DNA of 64,000 bases from SXOA01 sp051004015 (lineage in GTDB: Bacteria > Planctomycetota > Planctomycetia > Pirellulales > Pirellulaceae): positions 26,712-90,711 of the forward strand of contig JBPCKT010000042.1 in NCBI GenBank assembly GCA_051004015.1, in the 5' to 3' direction. Shown piece after piece: positions 50,534 through 59,300 of the stretch (the first letter of the stretch is position 1; every line of letters begins with the position of its first letter). Position numbers and translations under genes: made by a program. The notes beneath the pieces were generated by a model. That model was not told the DNA's origin. It saw only the letters and a list, made by a program, of their open reading frames with translations, and ran no database searches.

Positions 50534-53500
50534 TTACAGAAAGTTTAGCAACGTCAGTTGCGAGAGCTGCGCCGAGAGGCGGAGCGAGGCTTCGAGCGCC
50601 GCCTGGCGGGAAGTGAGGCTGGAGATCGCGGAGGCGTAGTCGGTGTCGATCTCTTGGGAGAGCGCGCCTTGTACCTGGTTGGTCTCGTCGGCGATACGGA
50701 TTTGGAGGGCCTCCAGGTTACGGCCGCGGAAACCGATTTCGGCCCGAGAGAAGTTGATCCGATCAAAGTCCTCATCGAGCAGCGCCATCGCCCGCTCGAT
50801 ATCTGCTTGATTGTTCGCTTCGAGAGCCGCCGAGAGCCGGAGCAGCGAGTTGAAAACTCCCTCGACCTCCTGAGGGTTGATTTCCGAGCCGGTCAACACG
50901 GCTGACGCGCCGCCGGAAGTGGTGCCGACAGTGCCGGTCGCCGCAGGAATTCCGCTGCCATCGTTGGTGGGGTCCGCGGTCGCATCGAGGGCGGCGGCGA
51001 AGGTCCCATCGGATTGAATCGCGGCGATGATGGTATTGGTCGTGGTGGCGGAGGCATCGAGATCGATGGTCAAGAGTTTTAGCCCGCTGTTGTAGGTCGC
51101 GGTGGCGACGTCGCCGGCCAAGGCGTTGACGAACCGCACCTCCACGCCGTTGAAGGCGGTGCCTCCTAGTGCGGCGGTGATGCGAAACGCGGTATTGAGG
51201 TTGCTTGGCACCGGGAACGAGATGGCTGCCGACGCCGCGGTCGCTGGTGCCGGCGGTGCAGAAGTCGTTTGCCCCGTTGCCACCAGCCCCAGATCAATGG
51301 CGGTGTTGCTGCCGAAGGTCGCTTGCACTTGCAATTGGCCAGGGCCGGTCGAGCCATCGACAAGCTCAATTCCGTTCCCAATAGTTGCCAGTCGAGCCGT
51401 CACATAATTGGCGGGATCAAGATTGGAGGCGTGGTTGTTGATCAGGGTCAGCACATCCTCCACGGTGACCGACGCGCCAAGGTCCACGGCGAAGGAGGTT
51501 CCATCGGCGCGGACAAGGGTGAAGTCGCTACCCACTGCCTGACTCACGCCGCGGCCATGATTAAGCTGTGTAAGCGGCGTGGTGGGGGAAATGGAACGGA
51601 TGCCAAGCTGCGTGGCGGTATCGCCGCCGTTCTCGCCAATGGTGAAGTCGGTGCCGGAGACGCGGGCCCGCACGTTGATGCCGGTTCCCGTCTCATTAAT
51701 CTGCGCCAGCACGCCGGCACCCGAAGTGTTGATGGCGTTGAGCAATTCCTCGATGGTTTCGGCCGCGGAAAGATCGACGACGTAGGCTTGCCCTCCACTG
51801 ACAATTCGCAATCCAGACGTCTGGTCGAGCGCAGTTCCGGCACCTCCCGCCGTAATTGCCGTCGCCGATGCGTCCACAAATCCGACGCCCGCGAACGCAG
51901 GAGAAGAGGTGTCGCTCTCATCCAGGCTCACATCAAACTGCGCTGCGACCTGGGCATTTGCGAGCAGTGCGGCAACGACGTGGTTGGCGGTGGTTGCTCC
52001 CGGCTGAATATTTACAAAAATGGTATTCGCGTTGCCGCCGCTATTGGTAGTGTTGCCCGTTACCACGCCGGCATCGCCCGGCGGAATTGTGGCCGTTGCC
52101 AGGTAGCCGCCATCCGCGGGGTTGCTGGCGTCATACGCGGCTGTGAAGTGCCCTTCGGCGTTGATTTTGGTGATGACTCTTTGGACCTGCGTCAGCCCAG
52201 TGACGTCGATGCCAATGGTCAGTATTTTGGCGACGTCGTCGTAGTCCACCTGGGCGTTGTTGCCGATCGCGCCGGCATTCACCACGCGGATTTCCACGTT
52301 GTTCAGATCGGTGCCAGGTGTTGTCGCTGTCAGCAGCAGGTTGTTGTTGAATCCGGAGAACGCAATGGCGGCTCGGGCGGCAACGGGAGTCGTGCTATAC
52401 GTAACCGTCTCATTCCCGGCCGCCAGCCCCGCGGAAGCGTGCAACTTGCCGTCATCCACGTACTGGATAGCCACGCCGTTATTGGCGGCGCCGGGTTGCT
52501 TTCCCTCCAGCAAAACACCATTGTTGGGACCGGTCAGATTCAGGTACGTGCTGGCGCGAACGCCCAGGATGCTCGTAAGCCGCGTCGTCGGCACGACTCG
52601 CGGATCGAGGTCCGTCCCAATGATAGGTCCACTACCGGCAGTGAAAGGTGTCAGAATGCCGAGGTCAGCCGCGGTCGTGCCGCTGGAAACTTCGCGGATG
52701 GTGAAATTTGTGCCCGGAGCGTCGTCGATACCGATAAACAGACCCTGGTTAGTGACCCGCGCGTTGAGCGTGCGCCCGGTGGGGGGATTGGCCATCATCA
52801 GGTCGACAACGTCCCCCAGCGTCTCCGCGCCGGAGAGTTCCACAATACTGGTGCTCGTCCCGTCCGAGACGGCAATTCTCCCCTTCAAAATCCCCTGCCC
52901 GCCGCGCAGGTCCACGAGCCGCGTCTCGCGGGTAGTCACGGGGGTGAGGTCCGCCGAGCCGAGCACCTGAGCCGAAATCGCCCCGAAGATGTGGCTGCCG
53001 GGGACGTTGGTCGCCGTCAGCAGATCGGTGTCCGTGAAGCTTTGCAGATCCCCTTCATTGCCATCGTAGCGGATCAAATCGCCGGTCGAAACGAAAGGTG
53101 TCGTGGCATCCCGCGAGCCAGCGAACAGAAAGCGGTCCCGGAATTTCTGATTGGCAACCGACAGCAATTGCTGAATGGCCCCTTTTACCTCCTCGACAGC
53201 TGCCTGGCGGATGGCATCGCTGGCAGTCGCGCCGATGGAGCCCTGGACCGTGCTGCGGACCTGGAGCAGCACATCGGAGACGCTGCTCACCGTGGTGTCC
53301 GTAGCATCGAGGAACGATTGGCTGGTCTGGAGATTGACCTGGTGCTGATCCTTCAGCTCCAGCAGCCGCTGCAAGGCAATCGCCCGGACGGCGGCGGGTG
53401 CGTCGTCGCTGGGCGCGGTCAGCCGAATCCCGGTGCTAATCTGCGCTTGCAACCGGGCAATTGCGATCTGGTCCCCCGACAGCTGGGACGTCAAGCGGAA

Positions 53501-53554
53501 CTGGGACAGCAGTTCGCTGGTACGGGTGGACGGGATGGGGTAGAGGCCGGGCAT
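50534..53554 (-). CDS. flgL: Hook-filament junction protein FlgL, very large
   Basis: 1006 residues against about 300-500 in most bacteria. Flagellin-like N-terminus (ISTGIRLTAPSDDAPAAVRAIALQRLLELKDQ, then FRDRFLFAGSRDATTPF, the FlgL signature) and C-terminus (RINFSRAEIGFRGRNLEALQIRIADETNQVQGALSQEIDTDYASAISSLTSRQAALEASLRLSAQLSQLTLLNFL). The 700-residue insert contains flagellin-IN-type units and beta-rich repeats such as AAISFPVPSNLNTAFRITAALGGTAFNGVEVRFVN, which recur three times. The ATG lies three bases after the flgK stop, so the two are coupled. Confidence 0.9.
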   Translation of the reverse strand: MPGLYPIPSTRTSELLSQFRLTSQLSGDQIAIARLQAQISTGIRLTAPSDDAPAAVRAIALQRLLELKDQHQVNLQTSQSFLDATDTTVSSVSDVLLQVRSTVQGSIGATASDAIRQAAVEEVKGAIQQLLSVANQKFRDRFLFAGSRDATTPFVSTGDLIRYDGNEGDLQSFTDTDLLTATNVPGSHIFGAISAQVLGSADLTPVTTRETRLVDLRGGQGILKGRIAVSDGTSTSIVELSGAETLGDVVDLMMANPPTGRTLNARVTNQGLFIGIDDAPGTNFTIREVSSGTTAADLGILTPFTAGSGPIIGTDLDPRVVPTTRLTSILGVRASTYLNLTGPNNGVLLEGKQPGAANNGVAIQYVDDGKLHASAGLAAGNETVTYSTTPVAARAAIAFSGFNNNLLLTATTPGTDLNNVEIRVVNAGAIGNNAQVDYDDVAKILTIGIDVTGLTQVQRVITKINAEGHFTAAYDASNPADGGYLATATIPPGDAGVVTGNTTNSGGNANTIFVNIQPGATTANHVVAALLANAQVAAQFDVSLDESDTSSPAFAGVGFVDASATAITAGGAGTALDQTSGLRIVSGGQAYVVDLSAAETIEELLNAINTSGAGVLAQINETGTGINVRARVSGTDFTIGENGGDTATQLGIRSISPTTPLTQLNHGRGVSQAVGSDFTLVRADGTSFAVDLGASVTVEDVLTLINNHASNLDPANYVTARLATIGNGIELVDGSTGPGQLQVQATFGSNTAIDLGLVATGQTTSAPPAPATAASAAISFPVPSNLNTAFRITAALGGTAFNGVEVRFVNALAGDVATATYNSGLKLLTIDLDASATTTNTIIAAIQSDGTFAAALDATADPTNDGSGIPAATGTVGTTSGGASAVLTGSEINPQEVEGVFNSLLRLSAALEANNQADIERAMALLDEDFDRINFSRAEIGFRGRNLEALQIRIADETNQVQGALSQEIDTDYASAISSLTSRQAALEASLRLSAQLSQLTLLNFL

Positions 53555-53557
53555 GTC

Positions 53558-55255
53558 TTAGAGGTTCAGCAGCGTGTCAAAGAGCTCATTAATCGTGGCA
53601 ATCACCTTGGCGGAGGCCTGGAATGCCCGCTGGTAGGAAATCATCCTGATCGCTTCTTCGTCCAGACTCACGCCGGAGACCGCCAGCGTCTGCCCTTCCA
53701 GCGTTTTCTGAAAGGTGCGAAAACCTTCCGTCGCCGACCTTGCCGCGGCTGAGCCTTGGGCTGTGTCGCTGACGAGCTTGTCGTAGAGCTGCGCCAGGGT
53801 CGATCCGTTCTGCGCCGACAGTGGCGTGCTCAAAAAGTCCGCGAGCCGCACGGCGTTTTCCGTGTCTTCACCCACGCCTCCCAGGCTGGCGGCAAAGCGG
53901 CGGGGGTCGGCTTTGAGGGTGACGTCGATATCGATGTCTTGGGCGCTGCTGCCGGTGAAGAAGCCGTTGAGCCCCAGCGCCCCCAGCAAGCCGCTGGTAT
54001 CCGAGGCAAAGCTGAACGTCAGGTTCGGATCGTCAGCGATGAGACGCAGATTGCCGCCGGAGGTGAGGCTGGCCGTGATGCCGTCAATGGCATCGAGCTG
54101 CGTCGTCAGGTCGGCCAGCGAGGTGTCATCATCCAAGCCGTTCAGATCGATGGAAACGGTAGTGGTCTTCGTCTCCCCCGTCAAGGAGTTTTTGATGACC
54201 AGCGAGAAGGAGCCGTTGACGGGCGTGATGCCGAGGCCCGCCTGATCCAGCGGCACATCGCGGTCCGCCGGTGCGATCCCGCTGGTGAGAGACGAAAATC
54301 CAATATTCCCTTGGCCGCTGGAATAAATCTGGTTGAAGCCCTGGATCAGCGCGCTGGCCACCGTGTTGAGTTGGCGGATGAAGTTGCCGACGATGCTGTC
54401 GCGCGATTGGACGAGTCCCGCCACCTTGCCGCCCGAGGTGCCAATGGGGGCGTCGGTCGCGGCTATGTGAATGTCGGTTCTGAACAGGCCGTCGTTCTCG
54501 GCCGCCACGGTTGTCACTTCGCGATAGATGGCCTGAAACACGAGAAAATCGCCGCTGGAGTAGACCGCAACGCTTCCGTCGGGCTGCTCGGTCGTGCGGA
54601 TGTCGATGAGGCCGGCGAGCTCGCTCAGAGCATTGCCGCGGCGGTCGCGGAGACCCACCGCATCGCTGGGAGATGTGTCCCCTCCTTCGGCTCGCGAGAT
54701 CTGCACGTTCAGGTCGGCGATTTCCTGGAGCAGGCCGTTGATCGTGTCCGCCTGACCGGCAACTTGCCGATTCAAGCCTTCGTGGATTTGCTCGGCCTTG
54801 TCGTTGAGGCGCCGGATATCCGCCGCGAGCTGCTGGCCTTGCAGAACGGCGATGTTCCGCACCCCTGCGCTCCCGGGCTGGTTCAAGATATCGTGAATGC
54901 TATTGAAGAACTTGCTCAGCGACGTGCTGAGATCGCTGTCGCTCAGCTCGCCGATCAGCCCTTCCAGTTGAGCATAAGTGTTCTCCTGAATTTCCCCGCT
55001 CGCCACATCGGAGTTCGCGGAGCGGAACTGCTCCTCCAGGAACTGGTCGATTTGCTGGACGATGGAGTGGACCTTGACTCCGGTCCCCAGCAGCAGATTG
55101 CCGTACCGCTGCGTCGGCGACGGCACCAGCACCACCCGTTCGCGGATGTATCCGGGAGTGTTGGCGTTGGCAATGTTGTTGCCCGTAACCTGCAGGCCAA
55201 TCTGGGCCGCGGCCAAGGCATTGCCGGCGTTCTGAATGGTGCCGAAAAGAGACAT
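53558..55255 (-). CDS. flgK: Hook-associated protein FlgK
   Basis: 565 residues from ATG 55255. N-terminal rod/hook motif LFGTIQNAGNALAAAQIGLQVTGNNIANANTPGYIRERV and C-terminal VSLDEEAIRMISYQRAFQASAKVIATINELFDTLLNL are diagnostic (the second is the axial-protein C-terminal motif). The centre includes NGLLQEIADLNVQISRAEG and IDIRTTEQPDGSVAVYSSGDFLV. It joins hook and filament. In-frame codons back to 55351 lack family similarity. Order flgN-flgK-flgL is conserved in many flagellar loci. Confidence 0.95.
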   Translation of the reverse strand: MSLFGTIQNAGNALAAAQIGLQVTGNNIANANTPGYIRERVVLVPSPTQRYGNLLLGTGVKVHSIVQQIDQFLEEQFRSANSDVASGEIQENTYAQLEGLIGELSDSDLSTSLSKFFNSIHDILNQPGSAGVRNIAVLQGQQLAADIRRLNDKAEQIHEGLNRQVAGQADTINGLLQEIADLNVQISRAEGGDTSPSDAVGLRDRRGNALSELAGLIDIRTTEQPDGSVAVYSSGDFLVFQAIYREVTTVAAENDGLFRTDIHIAATDAPIGTSGGKVAGLVQSRDSIVGNFIRQLNTVASALIQGFNQIYSSGQGNIGFSSLTSGIAPADRDVPLDQAGLGITPVNGSFSLVIKNSLTGETKTTTVSIDLNGLDDDTSLADLTTQLDAIDGITASLTSGGNLRLIADDPNLTFSFASDTSGLLGALGLNGFFTGSSAQDIDIDVTLKADPRRFAASLGGVGEDTENAVRLADFLSTPLSAQNGSTLAQLYDKLVSDTAQGSAAARSATEGFRTFQKTLEGQTLAVSGVSLDEEAIRMISYQRAFQASAKVIATINELFDTLLNL

Positions 55256-55363
55256 GGCGGATCCGCCGCTAGCACGTGAACTGTGTTGGCGAAGGCCTCC
55301 TGGTATTGGCAAGGTCTCCCGACCTCGCCCCTTCGCCTTTCGGAGCCGCAAGAAAATGCGGGC

Positions 55364-55882
55364 TCAGGCTTCCTGGTTCACTAGCGAACCCACCGAGTGA
55401 ACCGTTTCCCCTTCTCCATATGTCGGCTGCAATCGTCCGCCGGTGGCGATAATCTCGAGCAGTTGCGAAACATGTAGGAGCGACCGCTGTGCCAGCACCC
55501 AGTTCGTGATGCTCTGATTCTGCAACAGCCGCATGCGGGCCTGCGAATCCTTGACTTGCTTGCCCAGTTTGTCGCGCTGGCGAGCTGGTAGAGTTGCGGC
55601 AAGCCGGCCAATGGAGTCCCCTGGGAGGTTCTGCTCCTTCGCCGCCGCTAGCAACTCCCCGCGCCGAACATGGCATGCTTGCAGCCGCACACCCAGCGCC
55701 AGCTCGCGGATCTGCAATTCCGACAGAGCTTCCAGGTCGGCCGCGGCCAGGCAATCCTTCTTGGCGACCAGAACCGCCAGCAGCTCATCCTGCGCGCTGG
55801 ATAACTCTGCCAACAGGGCGGCGAGCTCGTCCTCCCAGTCAACGGCGGGAGCGGCAGGCCCATTCGAGGTTGTAGCGACCAT
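55364..55882 (-). CDS. flgN: FlgN-like flagellar chaperone
   Basis: 172 residues, helical, with the FlgN pattern: DELAALLAELSSAQDELLAVLVAKKDCLAAADLEALSELQIRELALGVRLQACHVRRGELLAAA and a C-terminal QARMRLLQNQSITNWVLAQRSLLHVSQLLEII. FlgN delivers FlgK and FlgL to the export apparatus. Sequence similarity in this family is low, but position directly upstream of flgK supports the call. Confidence 0.78.
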   Translation of the reverse strand: MVATTSNGPAAPAVDWEDELAALLAELSSAQDELLAVLVAKKDCLAAADLEALSELQIRELALGVRLQACHVRRGELLAAAKEQNLPGDSIGRLAATLPARQRDKLGKQVKDSQARMRLLQNQSITNWVLAQRSLLHVSQLLEIIATGGRLQPTYGEGETVHSVGSLVNQEA

Positions 55883-55890
55883 GAGTTTAT

Positions 55891-56017
55891 CGGATTTGAA
55901 ATCTGAGATTTGAAATTTGAGACGAGTGAACCAACTTCATCTGGCGTGGAGTAAGACTCTAGTCCTGCATTCTGCTGCCTTCCGATTTCAAATCTCAAAT
56001 CTCAAATTTGAAATCCG
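55891..56017. repeat. AT-rich terminal-inverted-repeat element (family R4), copy 2
   Basis: Ends beginning CGGATTTGAAATCTGAGATT (55891 on) and finishing AAATTTGAAATCCG (to 56017) form inverted repeats of about 30 bp at roughly 80% identity around a 60-bp centre. The element fills the gap between flgJ and flgN and ends nine bases from the flgJ stop. Confidence 0.7.
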
Positions 56018-56025
56018 TCGTCGCT

Positions 56026-56358
56026 CTACCCTCTCTTCAGCATGAACAGCTCAAACATCGGCCCGGCGAATTGTTCCTGGGTTGCGTCGGAGAGCTTCTC
56101 GGTGAGCATCTGGTCTAGCTGGCCCTGAAAGACTTCCTCCCCACGGCCGCCATGAAAGTAGGCGGGCTTGTCGACCGTCTTCCGCATGGAAGCAATCAAC
56201 TGACCATAAAAGGTATTTCCCACGAAGTCGCCAAAGGCGTCTTTCAACTCCTCCGGCTTGCCGGACTTGGTATCCACCTGCGAAGTCAGCTCGCTGCCGG
56301 GCGCTGTCAGGGGGGCCAGCGGAGGCTGAAACGGCAGACTGGAGATTGAATTCACCAT
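56026..56358 (-). CDS. flgJ: FlgJ-like rod-binding protein, single-domain
   Basis: 110 residues covering only the rod-binding domain: LKDAFGDFVGNTFYGQLIASMRKTVDKPAYFHGGRGEEVFQGQLDQMLTEKLSDA (KxAxxFExxFxxxMLKxMR-type). The muramidase domain found in E. coli FlgJ is absent, as in many bacteria where a separate lytic enzyme does that job. It acts in the periplasm on rod assembly. It lies after flgI and before flgN in transcription order. Confidence 0.8.
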   Translation of the reverse strand: MVNSISSLPFQPPLAPLTAPGSELTSQVDTKSGKPEELKDAFGDFVGNTFYGQLIASMRKTVDKPAYFHGGRGEEVFQGQLDQMLTEKLSDATQEQFAGPMFELFMLKRG

Positions 56359-56432
56359 TGCAACTCACTTCCTTGCTATCCGTGTCTTGGCGTGTTTCAT
56401 CCGTGGCTCTCAAACTGCCATCCCTCGCGGAC

Positions 56433-57500
56433 TTATTCGATGATGAGCTCCCCAAACAGAGCCTGCTTATGTTTCAGCATCATGATGATGTCGATAACAT
56501 CTTCCGCGGGAACCTTCAGGGCGTTGAGGGCGTCGACGAGCGCGGTAAGTTTGGTTTTCGTCCCATCGCCCACCATGTCAAAGGGAACAAACTCTCCGGT
56601 CGTCTCCGCGCCGCCGGTCTGAATCAGCCGGTTCTTGTGCATCACGGCGACGGGGCCGATTTCCACGTCGGCGCCGACAATGACCGCTTTTTTCCGCTCG
56701 TTGATGATGACCTTGGTGTCGGTCTGGAAGCGGGCGATGCGGGTGTCCAGGAGCAGGCCGGCGAACTGTGCCGGATTATCTAAATAGAGCGGCGGGATGT
56801 TGACCTCAATCTTCACCTGGTCAATGGCACGGGCGCCCTTGTAGCCCAGATCGGGCTGCGAGTTGATCCGGTCGGCGAGGTAGTTCGTGTTCTGGAACGA
56901 GGCGTGGTCCTTGTTCATGACCAGAATCAGTTTTCCGTTCCTGACGAACTCGTTCTGGAACCGCGTTTCCACCTGCAAGCCTTGGGTGACCCGGCCGGTC
57001 TGCGGACTGGCGGCGTCATCCAGCGAAATCTGTCCCTTTGCCAGGCCATACACGGTCTTGTCATCCGGCCGCGGACCTCGCATTTCCGTGAGCAGCAGGT
57101 GCCCGCCCGCCAGACTCTTGGCGCTCATCGCGCTGACCGTGCAATCGAGCAAATCTCCCTGCTGCGCCCCTCCGGGGGGGACCGTGGCTGAGACGGAGAC
57201 GAGAGCCACGTTTTTCACCCCTTTCAGTTCGTCCAGGGAGACCTGACCCTTGGGGTCGGAACCAAGCCTGTGGCCCATCAACTCCATGTAGCGGGCCAGG
57301 GCCCGCATCGTTAGTTTGTTGTCGCCATCTCCGGTTCCTTTCAGCCCCACCACCAGCCCCACGCCATGCAGCGTGTTCTCTTCCTGTCCCTTGATGCGGC
57401 AGAGGTCGCCAATGTGATGGTCGGCGTGAACAGTTCCGAGGGAGAACGTGCTCAGCCAAACACAAAGTAACGGCAGGCAGAAAAATGACGAGCGGGACAT
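56433..57500 (-). CDS. flgI: Flagellar P-ring protein FlgI
   Basis: 355 residues from ATG 57500. The signal peptide (SRSSFFCLPLLCVWLSTFSLGTVHA) exports it to the periplasm, where it forms the P ring around the rod. Conserved parts: HHIGDLCRIKGQEENTLHGVGLVVGLKGTGDGD, KNVALVSVSATVPPGGAQQGDLLDCTVSAMS.AKSLAGGHLLLTEM, YGLAKGQ and ARVIINERKKAVIVGADVEIGPVAV-like segment (VIINERKKAVIVGADVEIGP). C-terminal DVIDIIMMLKHKQALFGELIIE is also conserved. Codons upstream of 57500 lie in a short dispersed repeat. Confidence 0.93.
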   Translation of the reverse strand: MSRSSFFCLPLLCVWLSTFSLGTVHADHHIGDLCRIKGQEENTLHGVGLVVGLKGTGDGDNKLTMRALARYMELMGHRLGSDPKGQVSLDELKGVKNVALVSVSATVPPGGAQQGDLLDCTVSAMSAKSLAGGHLLLTEMRGPRPDDKTVYGLAKGQISLDDAASPQTGRVTQGLQVETRFQNEFVRNGKLILVMNKDHASFQNTNYLADRINSQPDLGYKGARAIDQVKIEVNIPPLYLDNPAQFAGLLLDTRIARFQTDTKVIINERKKAVIVGADVEIGPVAVMHKNRLIQTGGAETTGEFVPFDMVGDGTKTKLTALVDALNALKVPAEDVIDIIMMLKHKQALFGELIIE

Positions 57501-57569
57501 GATGCGGCTTCCGATCCGTGAAATTCCGTGTTTCATCCGTGGCCACTGCATTCGCTACTTCGGACTCGG

Positions 57570-58358
57570 CTAGAATGGGCTGAAGGTGTCCAGGAAGCGG
57601 GTAATGAAGCCGCGGCGATAGCCGTCGTTGATACTGCCGAGCTCCTTCTTTTCGAGGGATAGTTCGGCCACGTCCTTACTAAGAATGAAGTTGCCTGGCT
57701 GGATATCTTCCCGGCGGCAAATGCCCGAGAGGGAGACGAGCCAAAGCTCTTCATTGTCTCGGATCTTTCGGTGGGCCTCCAGGACCAGGTTGCCGTTGGG
57801 GAGGACAGCTTGAACCGTGGTCGCCACCTCAAATTTGAGGGACTGAGTCGTGACCATCGTTCCGGTGGCCCGGTTCTGCTGGTTCACGTTGTACTGCACC
57901 CGCTGGTCGCCTTCGGTTTGCGGTGCCGGCTTCACGCTTCTTAGGCCGTTCAGGAAAACCCAATCGTTCAGAACCGCATCCCAGCGGTTCTGGCGGCGGC
58001 GCTGCACCTGCCCTTCGGAGTTCTGCCGCTGGGCCACGTCCACGCGAATGGTGATGATGTCCTTGACCCGCACTTCCTTTTGCGGCGGCAGCGGATATTC
58101 ATACCAACTGGTCGGCGGCAGTTGCGAGTAGGACCCGCCATAGGGGGGCCGCGGAGCCGAGTCGAGCATGGCGGGGCCGGGACGCAATCCGGGGCCGCCT
58201 TGAGATACGGGGATGGGACGAGCCCGGCCGCTATAGAGGCTGGAATTGGGGGATTCGTCCTGAGGTAAGACAACGCCGCAGTTGAATGCTGCGAGCGTAC
58301 TGCCGGCGAGAAGTGACCGGAGGAACTGGCGGCGGACGTTGTGGGAGGATGAATTCAT
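57570..58358 (-). CDS. flgH: Flagellar L-ring protein FlgH, with Tat-like signal
   Basis: 262 residues from ATG 58358. The L ring is normally an outer-membrane lipoprotein. The C-terminal two thirds match FlgH: VRVKDIITIRVDVAQRQNSEG, QSLKFEVATTVQAVLPNGNLVLEAHRKIRDNEELWLVSLSGICRREDIQPGNFILSKDVAELSLEKKELGSI. The signal region NVRRQFLRSLLAGSTLAAFNCG has a twin-arginine RRxFLR core instead of a typical Sec lipoprotein leader, and the only nearby cysteine (Cys27) follows A-F-N, a poor lipobox. It is followed by flgI 69 bases on. Confidence 0.9.
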   Translation of the reverse strand: MNSSSHNVRRQFLRSLLAGSTLAAFNCGVVLPQDESPNSSLYSGRARPIPVSQGGPGLRPGPAMLDSAPRPPYGGSYSQLPPTSWYEYPLPPQKEVRVKDIITIRVDVAQRQNSEGQVQRRRQNRWDAVLNDWVFLNGLRSVKPAPQTEGDQRVQYNVNQQNRATGTMVTTQSLKFEVATTVQAVLPNGNLVLEAHRKIRDNEELWLVSLSGICRREDIQPGNFILSKDVAELSLEKKELGSINDGYRRGFITRFLDTFSPF

Positions 58359-58405
58359 GATTTGAATGATTTCTGGGTACTCGGTACTGAGTACCATGCC
58401 GTGTC

Positions 58406-59230
58406 TTAACGCACGCTCTTCACGCCGGTTCCCAGCACTTCGACGACTTGATACCCAGTCACGCGGGTGACCAGTTTTTCCTTGGTGGCCATGTCTTCGA
58501 CCAGGACATTGTCTCCCGGCCCCCCCTCCTCGAGCGCTTTGCCCGTCGTGGATACCACGACGCCGGCAGTGACGGCTTTGACGGTGACTTTGTCGTTGCG
58601 GTGGACGAGGCGAGGAGATTGGACGAGCTCTTGGAACAGCTGCTGGCCCGCGGATAGCGGGCGGAGAAGTTCCTTGCCAACCAGGTCTTCGATTTTGGGA
58701 GGCACAGCGCTGTTCCCGTTTTGGATAGCCGCGGGACGAAGCTCCAGGTCGGTGGCGCGCAGGACTGTTCCTCGCTGGAGTGCGCGGGTTGCCACAGGCA
58801 CCAGTGCGACACCCGCAGATTCGCCAGAATGGGTGAGTTTCGTCGAAGGAGTGATGTAGGCAGTAGGAACCACAGCTGTTGTCGCCGGCGGTTTCGAGGC
58901 AATGTGCGTTTCCGCGCGACGGACAACAAGTTTTTCCGCCCCGCTCAGCGTGACCGCTTTCAGATTCACGTCCGAAAGCGCGAGCAATTCGCGGATTTCA
59001 CCTCGGCGGACATTTCGGACTTTTCCCGCGGAGGGGACCGGAAACAGTTGCAGTTCGGCAAGAGCTGCCGCTTCGTTCTCGTCGGCGGATACAATCTCCG
59101 CCACGTCCTTGAGCCGCACGATCGCGCCGCTGCAAACCGCTTCGGGCTTGAGGCGCACCTCGGCCGCATCGGCGGACCAGGCGGCGAGAGTGAGAAGCGT
59201 GGAGTAGAGGAGGATGCGTTGCATTTTCAT
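58406..59230 (-). CDS. flgA: Flagellar P-ring assembly protein FlgA
   Basis: 274 residues. Signal peptide (RILLYSTLLTLAAWSADA) then an N-terminal domain with VCSGAIVRLKDVAEIV and FPVPSAGKVRNVRRGEIRELLA, and a C-terminal SAF domain: VPVATRALQRGTVLRATDLELRP, DLVGKELLRPLSAGQQLFQELVQSPRLVHRNDKVTVKA and GDNVLVEDMATKEKLVTRVTGYQVVEV. FlgA is the periplasmic chaperone for P-ring assembly by FlgI. It lies between flgG and flgH. Confidence 0.9.
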   Translation of the reverse strand: MKMQRILLYSTLLTLAAWSADAAEVRLKPEAVCSGAIVRLKDVAEIVSADENEAAALAELQLFPVPSAGKVRNVRRGEIRELLALSDVNLKAVTLSGAEKLVVRRAETHIASKPPATTAVVPTAYITPSTKLTHSGESAGVALVPVATRALQRGTVLRATDLELRPAAIQNGNSAVPPKIEDLVGKELLRPLSAGQQLFQELVQSPRLVHRNDKVTVKAVTAGVVVSTTGKALEEGGPGDNVLVEDMATKEKLVTRVTGYQVVEVLGTGVKSVR

Positions 59231-59260
59231 CGGGTGGATCGCGTGCCGTTGTTCAGAGTT

Positions 59261-59289
59261 ACCGGCCGGCTTACGCCAGGCCGCTCGCC
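59261..59289. repeat. REP-like element (family R5), copy 3
   Basis: ACCGGCCGGCTTACGCCAGG continuing into CCGCTCGCC, 29 bases, matching the 5280-5307 arm with one insertion and a few changes. It lies in the flgG-flgA gap, inside the flagellar operon. Confidence 0.7.
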
Positions 59290-59300
59290 TTGTCCGCTTA

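Noticed and set aside
51269..53752. Plus-strand open frame (827 codons) opposite flgL
   Set aside because: Antisense shadow of flgL; no homology pattern.
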